Source: Bacteroidales bacterium UBA1215 (GTDB lineage: Bacteria; Bacteroidota; Bacteroidia; Bacteroidales; WCHB1-69). From it: a DNA stretch of 5,595 bases. The position numbers and the translations under genes are program-made. The stretch spans positions 718 through 6,312 of the forward strand of contig DBXJ01000021.1 in assembly GCA_002309475.1 (NCBI GenBank), in the 5' to 3' direction. The notes under the pieces are model-generated. The model ran no database searches. It had not been told where the DNA came from and worked only from the letters and a program-made list of their open reading frames with translations. Every line of letters starts with the position of its first letter. Position 1 is the stretch's first letter. Of this stretch, positions 1 through 5,056 are shown piece after piece.

Positions 1-716
1 TTGCGGAAGTTGAGAAAAGTTTTTTTTGAAGATTTTTTTGGCAAGGTGCCCCCGCCAACATGATAAACGATAGATTGCGGATAGTACATGATTTTTGTTC
101 CGGCAATTTTTGCCCGCCAGCAGAAGTCAATTTCTTCCATGTGGGCAAAAAAATCTCCATCCAATCCGTTTAATTGTCGGTAGAGTTCACTACGGACAAA
201 CATGCAGGCACCTGTTGCCCAAAATATTTCTCTTTCATCGTCATATTGACCATTGTCCGTTTCCAAATGGTTGAAAATTCTACCTCTGCAAAACGGATAT
301 CCATATTTGTCAATATATCCTCCGGCGGCACCGGCATATTCAAATTTCTCTTTTTCAAAAATGGATAACAATTTAGGTTGGCAAATGCCGACTTCCGGAT
401 GTGCATCCATGTAATCTATAATGCTGTCCAGCCAGTTTTCATGAACTTCTATGTCAGAATTTAATAAGCAAAAATATTGAGCATCAATTTGCTGCAATGC
501 TTTGTTATAACCTTCGGCAAAGCCGTAGTTTTTATCGTTGATCAATAATTGCACTTGCGGGAAATGGGCTTTTGCCCAAGCAATAGAATCATCGGTGGAG
601 GCATTATCGGCAATCACCACTTGTGCCCATTGCGGACTTCTTTCAACTAACAAAGGCAAATATTGTTCTAAAAAATGCCTTCCATTCCAATTTAAAATGA
701 CTATCGCAAGACGCAT
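1..716 (-). CDS. Glycosyltransferase family 2 (WbbL/rhamnosyltransferase-like), C-terminus cut by window edge
   Basis: This is a GT-A fold sugar transferase that probably moves a sugar from a nucleotide-sugar donor onto a growing surface glycan at the cytoplasmic face of the inner membrane. The 238 visible residues start with the typical beta-strand IVILNWNG (5-12). They continue with ADNAS (36-40), NYGFAEGYNKAL (63-74), the metal-binding DxD-like site NSD (86-88), WATGACMFVR (166-175), HMEEIDFCWR (192-201, the acidic site near the catalytic base) and YYPQSIVYHVGGGTL (211-225). This order is that of the COG1216 group. Relatives usually have roughly 300-350 residues, so about 100 are missing off the left edge. 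The ATG at 716 is preceded by a purine-rich GGAAGAAA and a matching -7 element, which supports this start. No neighbour reveals the donor or acceptor, so the exact substrate is unknown. Confidence 0.9.
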   Translation of the reverse strand, partial: MRLAIVILNWNGRHFLEQYLPLLVERSPQWAQVVIADNASTDDSIAWAKAHFPQVQLLINDKNYGFAEGYNKALQQIDAQYFCLLNSDIEVHENWLDSIIDYMDAHPEVGICQPKLLSIFEKEKFEYAGAAGGYIDKYGYPFCRGRIFNHLETDNGQYDDEREIFWATGACMFVRSELYRQLNGLDGDFFAHMEEIDFCWRAKIAGTKIMYYPQSIVYHVGGGTLPKKSSKKTFLNFR

Positions 717-735
717 TTTCTTCCATTTTTATTTT

Positions 736-744
736 GCAAAGATA
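736..744 (-). promoter_or_regulatory. Bacteroidota -7 element for the glycosyltransferase gene
   Basis: Read on the minus strand this is TATCTTTGC, an exact match to the Bacteroidota TAnnTTTG consensus, about 20 bases upstream of the ATG at 716. No clear TTTG (-33) element lies 19-21 bases further upstream, so the call rests on the -7 element and its position. The implied leader is short, about 10-15 bases. Confidence 0.6.
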
Positions 745-956
745 ACATTTTTTATTGAAATTTACTTAAAATCTTTGCTAACTTAAAACTAAAATTTGTC
801 AGTCAAAGATGACATAAATAGGAGAAAAATCTTACAAAATGCACAAAATTAAATAGATAAAAACCAATTTTTACACTCTTTTTTAACTTATATTTGGTTG
901 AAATTTAATTAAATAATATTTTTTTTGAAAAAAATGTTTTGTATTGAAAAAAATTG
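745..956. other. AT-rich divergent intergenic region between glycosyltransferase gene and rpsT
   Basis: There is no coding sequence here: the longest ATG frame with a ribosome-binding-like lead (AGGAGA, then ATG at 840) stops after five codons. The region holds a TGTCA-N8-TGACA inverted repeat (797-814) and long A and T tracts close to the rpsT promoter, which could act as an UP-like or bent-DNA element. I see no tRNA or convincing RNA structure. Confidence 0.5.
795..817. promoter_or_regulatory. Possible operator: TGTCA-N8-TGACA inverted repeat
   Basis: TTTGTCAGT (795-803) is followed by ATGACATAA (809-817), which gives an inverted repeat with half-sites TGTCA (797-801) and TGACA (810-814). 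The same two nine-base words recur in the htpG upstream region (TTTGTCAGT directly, ATGACATAA in reverse complement, with a different arrangement). It could be a binding site for a dimeric regulator, but the half-sites are short and the region is AT-rich. The regulator is unknown. Confidence 0.25.
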
Positions 957-965
957 TACTTTTGC
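957..965 (+). promoter_or_regulatory. Bacteroidota -7 element for rpsT
   Basis: TACTTTTGC matches TAnnTTTG exactly and lies 45 bases before the rpsT ATG. A TTTG is present at 938-941 but is only 15 bases away, shorter than the usual 19-21; ATG at 934-936 sits at the right distance but is a poorer match. Transcription would begin near 971, giving a leader of about 40 bases that is rich in purines (AAAGG at 986-990, AGAGAAG at 1001-1007). Confidence 0.65.
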
Positions 966-1009
966 ATCTCGAATTTAAAGAAAATAAAGGTAAGAAAAAT
1001 AGAGAAGAA

Positions 1010-1264
1010 ATGGCAAATCATAAGTCACAATTCAAAAGAATTAGACAAAACGAAAAGAGACGTTTAGAAAATAGATACTGGGGAAAGACCATGCGTAATT
1101 CTATCAAGAAATTAAGAAATACTCATGATGTAAACGAAGCAAAAGAAAGTTTACCAAAAGTTGTTTCTTTGATTGATAAAGTTGCTAAAAAAGGAATTAT
1201 CCATAAAAATAAAGCAGCAAACCTTAAATCTGGTTTGATGATCAAGATAAACAGAATGGCGTAG
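1010..1264 (+). CDS. rpsT: 30S ribosomal protein S20
   Basis: This encodes S20, a small basic primary-binding protein that contacts 16S rRNA in the body of the 30S subunit. The 84-residue product begins MANHKSQFKRIRQNEKRR, the family's hallmark start (MANxKSxxKRxRxxEKRR), followed by NRYWGKTMRNSIKKL, an acidic helix, and the C-terminal KKGIIHKNKAANLKSGLMIKIN block (the K-x-IHKNKAA-R/N-x-KS signature). Length and charge are normal. The frame is open back to a TTG at 944, but the -7 element at 957-965 and the family alignment put the true start at the ATG at 1010, just after AGAGAAGAA. It is transcribed alone: an intrinsic terminator follows 35 bases after the stop. S20 often limits its own synthesis in other bacteria, but nothing here demonstrates that. 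Confidence 0.97.
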   Translation: MANHKSQFKRIRQNEKRRLENRYWGKTMRNSIKKLRNTHDVNEAKESLPKVVSLIDKVAKKGIIHKNKAANLKSGLMIKINRMA

Positions 1265-1269
1265 TCTAT

Positions 1270-1300
1270 TTTGTGGTTTTTTCATTGGTTTTTAATTTTG
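1270..1300 (+). promoter_or_regulatory. Candidate promoter for the small downstream gene, full -33/-7 match
   Basis: TTTG (1270-1273), a 19-base spacer and TAATTTTG (1293-1300) match the Bacteroidota housekeeping pattern TTTG-N19-21-TAnnTTTG at both elements and in spacing. It is the only site in this window with both parts intact. Transcription would start near 1306-1308, inside the left arm of the rpsT terminator stem, so the new RNA could not form the full hairpin. This would let the small gene be expressed independently of rpsT. AT-rich sequence makes chance matches possible. Confidence 0.5.
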
Positions 1301-1332
1301 GACAGGGTTGCTTGCAATCCTGTTCATTTTTT
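1300..1332 (+). terminator. Intrinsic terminator of rpsT
   Basis: An 11-base-pair stem (GGACAGGGTTG at 1300-1310 with CAATCCTGTTC at 1315-1325, including two G-U pairs) closes a CTTG tetraloop and is followed by six T residues at 1327-1332. It begins 36 bases past the rpsT stop codon. Stem, short loop and T tract together make a convincing Rho-independent terminator for the plus strand. Confidence 0.85.
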
Positions 1333-1361
1333 ATGTTAAGATGATGGTATTAGAAGAAATT

Positions 1362-1712
1362 ATGAAGTCCTTGTACTTCAAGAAAGAAGCCTACTTTGTA
1401 GATATGTTTGGCAAAGTAAAATGCAATCAAACAACACTTTACAATGACAGAAACAATTGTACAAGCAAACAACATATAGAAAAATGGTTGGCAATCAACG
1501 ATTTGTTAAATGTTGCAAGTTTTCTCAATCAAGGTTGGGCGCCGAAATGGGAAAGTGATACATTAATATATATTATCATTTACAAAAATGGCAGTTTTGT
1601 TCCTCAAGCGGTCAATACTCCTTGTGCAATGGTCTATTTTCCTACAGAAAAACTCGCCCGACAGGCAATAGACATTTTAGGAGACCAACTATTGAAAGAA
1701 ATTTATTTGTAG
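1362..1712 (+). CDS. Small protein of unknown function with an LNxGWxPxW motif
   Basis: I do not recognise this gene with certainty. The 116-residue product has no signal peptide or membrane segment. Residues 38-63 look like a helix ending in LNQGWAPKW (55-63), followed by short beta-like strands (DTLIYIIIYKNGSFV) and a final segment FPTEKLARQAIDILGDQLLKEIYL (93-116). The helix, then LNxGWxPxW, then a segment like F-x-T-x-x-x-A-x-x-A is reminiscent of small uncharacterised proteins common in Bacteroidota genomes and their phages or plasmids; that likeness is from memory. The start is chosen at 1362 because AGAAGAAATT precedes it, as at other starts here. In-frame ATGs at 1341 and 1344 are possible, while TTG at 1308 lies in the terminator and is unlikely. 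Its stop is one base from the convergent waaA stop. Confidence 0.65.
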   Translation: MKSLYFKKEAYFVDMFGKVKCNQTTLYNDRNNCTSKQHIEKWLAINDLLNVASFLNQGWAPKWESDTLIYIIIYKNGSFVPQAVNTPCAMVYFPTEKLARQAIDILGDQLLKEIYL

Positions 1713-1713
1713 T

Positions 1714-2946
1714 TTATTCTTGAAAGATAAACCGGTAGATTTTTTCTGTGGCTTGTGTGTGAGATACAACATATTGCCGTGCCTTTTCGCCACATTGGTC
1801 AATCAAATCTTTATTATTGTATAACGATTCGAAAATATCTTTCAATTTGTCGTATATATTAATCGAAAAAGCAGCACCACAATTGATTAGATCGATGGCT
1901 TCTTGGAATTTTTTATAGTGTGGACCGAAAATGATAGGCTTGCCAAATGTTGCCGCCTCTAAAATATTGTGAATACCCTTGCCAAAGCCACCACCAATAT
2001 AGCAAAGGTCACCATATTGATATAAGGAACTCAATAGACCAATGGTATTAACAATAATCACTTGCACATCTTGCAAATCGGCAACGCCTTGAATGTTGGT
2101 GTAGCGAATTGTTTTCTTACCGATTAAAAGATGTTCAATTTCTTCTATATGTGCTTCATCTACTTCATGTGGGGCAAGTATCATCTTAAAATCATAATGA
2201 TGAATCAGTCTTGCTATCAGTATTTCGTCGGGAGCCCATGTGCTGCCGCAGACCAACATGAATTTTTCATCGCGGAAATGATTGATTAGTGAGATGGGTT
2301 GTATTTTGTTGACAATATCCGATACACGGTCAAAACGGGTGTCACCGGTAATGCTTACTTGGTCAATGCCATGTGCATTCAACAGTTGCTTGGATTCTTC
2401 ATTTTGTACAAAAAAGTGCTTGATGGTTTTCAACAACTTTAACGACCATTTTCCATACCATTTGAAAAATAGTTGGTTTTTTCTGAAAATACTGGATACA
2501 GAATAAAATGGAATATTTCTTTTGTGAGCTTCGTTGATATAGTTGTACCAAAATTCATATTTGATAAAAAATATCATTTTGGGGTTCACAATGTCAAAAA
2601 ACTGTCTTGCTTGTCGGTGGCTGTCACTCGGCAGATAGTAGATATAGTCGGCAAACTGATAATTTTTTCTTACTTCATAACCTGATGGGGAATAAAAAGT
2701 AAGCAAAATTTTATATTGCGGTTGCCGTTCTCTAATGCGTTCTATCAAAGGTCTGCCTTGCTCAAATTCTCCCAACGAGGCACAATGAAACCAAATAATT
2801 TCATCTCTTGGATTGATATTTTCACGTAGTTTTTTCAAAATAGATTTTCTGCCTTTTACCCATAGTCTTGCCTTGGAACTTTCTAATGAAAGCAGTCTGG
2901 CCGCTAAGGCATAAAGGACAATAAAAATATCATATAATAATCCCAT
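1714..2946 (-). CDS. waaA: 3-deoxy-D-manno-octulosonic acid (Kdo) transferase
   Basis: This inner-membrane GT-B enzyme (family GT30, also called kdtA) transfers Kdo from CMP-Kdo to the lipid A precursor, the first core step of lipopolysaccharide synthesis. The 410-residue product is near the usual length of about 425. Residues 1-21 form the hydrophobic anchor. The acceptor-side motif HCASLGEFEQG follows, with the catalytic glutamate at 60, then TFYSPSGYE, KYEFWYN (130-136, equivalent to ETELWPN), TGDTRFDR (200-207) and GSTWAPDE. The donor-binding C-terminal block is YIGGGFGKGIHNILEAATFGKPIIFGP, with HNxLE at 326-330. The frame is open upstream to 3006, but that stretch lies in the preceding gene; the ATG at 2946 begins the family-type anchor and sits two bases after the upstream stop (TAATAATG), so translation is probably coupled. 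It is the last gene of a three-gene operon. No terminator is evident. The number of Kdo residues added cannot be read from the sequence. Confidence 0.95.
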   Translation of the reverse strand: MGLLYDIFIVLYALAARLLSLESSKARLWVKGRKSILKKLRENINPRDEIIWFHCASLGEFEQGRPLIERIRERQPQYKILLTFYSPSGYEVRKNYQFADYIYYLPSDSHRQARQFFDIVNPKMIFFIKYEFWYNYINEAHKRNIPFYSVSSIFRKNQLFFKWYGKWSLKLLKTIKHFFVQNEESKQLLNAHGIDQVSITGDTRFDRVSDIVNKIQPISLINHFRDEKFMLVCGSTWAPDEILIARLIHHYDFKMILAPHEVDEAHIEEIEHLLIGKKTIRYTNIQGVADLQDVQVIIVNTIGLLSSLYQYGDLCYIGGGFGKGIHNILEAATFGKPIIFGPHYKKFQEAIDLINCGAAFSINIYDKLKDIFESLYNNKDLIDQCGEKARQYVVSHTQATEKIYRFIFQE

Positions 2947-2948
2947 TA

Positions 2949-3749
2949 TTAAAATGTTGATTGAAAAACACGATAAGGATTGTGTTTGTAAAGTGGAATA
3001 ATCCAACCGATTTTAAAACCAATGAATGCGTCAAAATAGTTCTTGTTATCTTTGTCCATCAATATAAAATCATATTGTCTTTGACGTTTGGAGAAAGTTT
3101 CGCTGAATTCTATGCCACCATAAAAACATAGCAGATTTCTTTTGTTTAAATGCTGGTAACCAATAAATTGGTATAAAGAAAAGCCGAGTGTCAGTTTATC
3201 ATATCCCTTTCTATAATCTTCTGTCAACGACAAAACGGAGTTGTCAGGATTGGTGATATGAATATAATGTTGCAAAACACCGATGCCACCTTGCAATAGG
3301 ATGCCGGAGTTTTCATATTTTTTCCATACCGGTATAACCTTGCCAAACAAAAATTTGAAATACAATCCACGGTAGTCAAACTTCACGTCATAGGTGGAGC
3401 CGCCGTTGCTGGAAATAAAGTAAGGGTCGTTGCCGTTAGCAGGGACAATTCGTGTATATTTAAATTGTTCCAGCAATACATTCGGCTTCACCTTTCCTTC
3501 AAATTGATAGTTAAAGGTGAAGCCAAACATCCAGTTGCTTTTTGTTTTTACATTAATACCCGTTCCTGCTGATAAAAAATTGCCGAAATCAGTTTTTAAA
3601 TCTGCCAAAACTATATCGTAGCCAAACTCAAAATGAGTATATACTATCAATGCCGAGGAGTCGGTAGTAGTAACTCTCTCTTGGAATTTTTGAGCATAGA
3701 AATTGCCATATAGGCAAAGTGCCAATATAAGCAGGCAGATTTTTTTCAT
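2949..3749 (-). CDS. Predicted exported outer-membrane beta-barrel protein, unknown function
   Basis: The 266-residue product starts with a clear Sec signal peptide (KK, hydrophobic LLILALCLYG, then NFYAQ, with likely cleavage near residue 19-20). The rest is rich in aromatic and glycine residues and shows alternating patterns typical of beta strands: SNWMFGFTFNYQF (71-83), YRGLYFKFLFGKVIP (126-140), GILLQGGIGVLQHYIHI (149-165), KLTLGFSLYQFIGYQ (185-199), LLCFYGGIEF (206-215) and YFDAFIGFKIGWIIPLY (238-254). I expect a small barrel of roughly 8-12 strands in the outer membrane. The closing strand GFKIGWIIPLYK is reminiscent of a Bacteroidota-only outer-membrane protein group, recalled from memory. 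The ATG at 3749 lies two bases after the stop of the upstream DUF3078 gene, and waaA follows two bases after its own stop, suggesting co-expression with lipopolysaccharide synthesis. The exact function is unknown. Confidence 0.8.
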   Translation of the reverse strand: MKKICLLILALCLYGNFYAQKFQERVTTTDSSALIVYTHFEFGYDIVLADLKTDFGNFLSAGTGINVKTKSNWMFGFTFNYQFEGKVKPNVLLEQFKYTRIVPANGNDPYFISSNGGSTYDVKFDYRGLYFKFLFGKVIPVWKKYENSGILLQGGIGVLQHYIHITNPDNSVLSLTEDYRKGYDKLTLGFSLYQFIGYQHLNKRNLLCFYGGIEFSETFSKRQRQYDFILMDKDNKNYFDAFIGFKIGWIIPLYKHNPYRVFQSTF

Positions 3750-3751
3750 GT

Positions 3752-4885
3752 TTAGTGTTCTGCAGGTGTTACAGGCACAACTACGCCACCGTTAGCTCTT
3801 GTTTTCTTGCTTTCTTTTCGGGCAAGGCTTTTTTCGCTTGGCAATTTGAATTTATAACCAAGTGTAAGTCCGAATGCTTCTTGGAATTGCAAGTGGTCGG
3901 TTTTCAATTCAGTTGTCAATGCTTTGCCATCGCTACCGTATTGAATATTGCCGGCATCGTCACGAACATAAGTATATCTTATATTTCCATCTGCATCGTA
4001 GCAGTTGAATTTAATATCGTAGTCATACAACAAGGCAATTTTCAATGATAAACACAACCATTCGGTGATATTAAACATCCATGTCATGTCGTATCTCATA
4101 TCCAAATTTCTCAATTGTTTCATTTCTCCCAAATAGTCGTAGAACAATTCCAATTTGGTATTTAAATTAATTTTTGGATGAATGTCGGCAGCAAAAATCA
4201 AGTGGGTAGAAGCACCTAAAGCAGCATATACTTTCTTTCCTGCAAGTACACCAAATGCGTCTTGGTCAAAGAAGTTTTCATGTATTTTGGTGACTATTTT
4301 TGTTCCGATAGGAGATATATACCAAGACCATTTTTCCGGTTTGTAATCCATACCGATGGAGAATGTTACATAGCCGGGAGTCATAAAAGATGAAGTAAGT
4401 AATGTTTCATCGTCGGGGCTATAACCATTTGACATTTGTGTACTCAAAGTAAACATAATGCCATAGTACCAATTACCGCCGGCTTTATAGCCGAATTTGG
4501 ATTTAAAATCCAACAAGTCGCTTGTTTTTTCAACTTTTGTGCCAACACCTCTTGGAGCAGGCGGGTTGAAAGTGAAACGAATACCATAATCTAAATTTAA
4601 GGTGTTTTCCCAAGCTAATTTACCTTTGTGGTATTTCAAAAATAGATTGCCCAATCCTTGAAAACCTAATGTTGGATTGGAAGCACCAACCCAGTTCTTA
4701 GAGTATGTTTGATTGACAATCAATTGAATACCGCCCCCGAAAGTCCATGGGTGGTCTTCTTTGGCGTCTGCAATGGCAGATGCAGCTTGCGCTTGTTTGG
4801 TAACTTCTTCAATAGTTTGTCCTTTTACTGTGAATGAGATGACTACGAAAACCAATAGACATAAAATTGTAAATATTCTTTTCAT
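3752..4885 (-). CDS. DUF3078-family exported protein, probable outer-membrane beta barrel
   Basis: The 377-residue product has a signal peptide (MKR, hydrophobic core, then VKGQ with likely cleavage near 22-23), a short charged linker (24-45), then a body matching the Bacteroidota DUF3078 pattern: HPWTFGGGIQLIVNQTYSKNW (45-65), a glycine- and aromatic-rich repeat, KLAWENTLNLDYGI (89-102), KTSDLLDFKSKFGYKA (120-135), FTLSTQMSNGYSPDDE (145-160), SSFMTPGYVTFSIGMDYKP (165-183) and a last strand near FQEAFGLTLGYKFKL (334-348). The function of the family is unknown; an outer-membrane location is inferred from strand pattern. Two oddities are an inserted hydrophilic loop with DADGNI (298-303) and DDAGNI (309-314) just before the last strand, and a basic then Pro/Val-rich tail after it (349-377), so the protein does not end in the usual aromatic barrel residue. 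It is the first gene of the operon, with a -7 element 22 bases upstream of the ATG. Family assignment is from motif memory. Confidence 0.8.
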   Translation of the reverse strand: MKRIFTILCLLVFVVISFTVKGQTIEEVTKQAQAASAIADAKEDHPWTFGGGIQLIVNQTYSKNWVGASNPTLGFQGLGNLFLKYHKGKLAWENTLNLDYGIRFTFNPPAPRGVGTKVEKTSDLLDFKSKFGYKAGGNWYYGIMFTLSTQMSNGYSPDDETLLTSSFMTPGYVTFSIGMDYKPEKWSWYISPIGTKIVTKIHENFFDQDAFGVLAGKKVYAALGASTHLIFAADIHPKINLNTKLELFYDYLGEMKQLRNLDMRYDMTWMFNITEWLCLSLKIALLYDYDIKFNCYDADGNIRYTYVRDDAGNIQYGSDGKALTTELKTDHLQFQEAFGLTLGYKFKLPSEKSLARKESKKTRANGGVVVPVTPAEH

Positions 4886-4906
4886 ATGATGTTTATTTTT
4901 TAGATT

Positions 4907-4915
4907 GCAAAGGTA
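4907..4915 (-). promoter_or_regulatory. Bacteroidota -7 element for the DUF3078-OMP-waaA operon
   Basis: The minus strand reads TACCTTTGC, an exact TAnnTTTG match, with the ATG 22 bases downstream. Transcription would start near 4901, giving a leader of only about 15 bases. No good TTTG is seen 19-21 bases further upstream. As no clear promoter is seen in the two tight gene junctions, this is likely the main promoter for all three genes. Confidence 0.6.
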
Positions 4916-4938
4916 TTAAAATTTTATAAGAAAAATTG

Positions 4939-4947
4939 TATTTTTGC
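4939..4947 (+). promoter_or_regulatory. Bacteroidota -7 element for htpG
   Basis: TATTTTTGC is an exact TAnnTTTG match on the plus strand, 109 bases before the htpG ATG, implying a leader of about 100 bases. No convincing -33 element is seen. It faces away from the -7 element of the divergent operon, with only 23 bases between them, so the two polymerase footprints overlap. I see no CIRCE repeat (TTAGCACTC-N9-GAGTGCTAA) that would point to HrcA control of htpG. Confidence 0.6.
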
Positions 4948-4961
4948 CTAATATTTTTTTG

Positions 4962-4979
4962 TTATGTCATTTTGTCAGT
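4962..4979. promoter_or_regulatory. Possible operator: paired TGTCA words in the htpG leader
   Basis: TTATGTCAT (4962-4970) abuts TTTGTCAGT (4971-4979), placing TGTCA at 4965-4969 and 4973-4977 as direct repeats eight bases apart. The reverse complement of the first word (ATGACATAA) and the second word both occur at 795-817 before rpsT. The site lies just downstream of the htpG -7 element, where a bound protein could repress. The evidence is the shared words only. Confidence 0.25.
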
Positions 4980-5015
4980 AAATTTTCTTTGGCACAACTT
5001 TTGATAAACTTACTG
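4976..5015 (+). other. Imperfect hairpin in the htpG leader RNA
   Basis: CAGTAAATTT (4976-4985) can pair with AAACTTACTG (5006-5015) as nine base pairs with one A-C mismatch, around a 20-base loop. No T tract follows, so it is not a terminator. It lies about 40 bases upstream of the start codon and does not cover it. It may be a chance structure in AT-rich sequence. Confidence 0.25.
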
Positions 5016-5056
5016 GGTGATAAATTAGTAAATGTATATAATATAATGTATTAGAT

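Noticed and set aside
768..778. AAATCTTTGC as a further plus-strand -7 element
   Set aside because: It has AA in place of TA and no -33 element at the right distance, and it is too far upstream of rpsT when a perfect element lies at 957-965.
170..786. Open frames overlapping the glycosyltransferase gene (170-406 minus, 174-368 plus, 538-786 plus)
   Set aside because: They overlap a well-supported glycosyltransferase frame, encode no recognisable motifs, and show no promoter or ribosome-binding signal of their own.
840..857. Five-codon frame after AGGAGA (MHKIK)
   Set aside because: It is upstream of the likely rpsT start of transcription and too short to support as a gene.
862..899. AACCAA/TTGGTT inverted repeat before rpsT
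   Set aside because: It is only six base pairs around a 26-base loop in AT-rich DNA, with no T tract after a GC-rich stem; probably chance.
944..1009. N-terminal extension of rpsT from a TTG codon
   Set aside because: It contains the rpsT -7 element and has no counterpart in S20; the family start MANHKS aligns with the ATG at 1010.
1308..1361. Extended N-terminus of the small gene from TTG at 1308
   Set aside because: The codons are inside the rpsT terminator and the peptide there looks like translated intergenic sequence; 1341 or 1344 remain possible but lack a ribosome-binding-like lead.
2282..2685. Two plus-strand open frames inside waaA
   Set aside because: They are antisense to a conserved gene, with low-complexity Phe/Ser/Cys-rich products typical of shadow frames.
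2947..3006. 20-codon N-terminal extension of waaA
   Set aside because: It lies in the end of the upstream OMP gene, and the WaaA family begins with the hydrophobic anchor that starts at the ATG at 2946.
3755..4048. 97-codon plus-strand frame inside the DUF3078 gene
   Set aside because: It is antisense to a well-supported gene, Cys/Phe/Ile-rich, and has no start signals.
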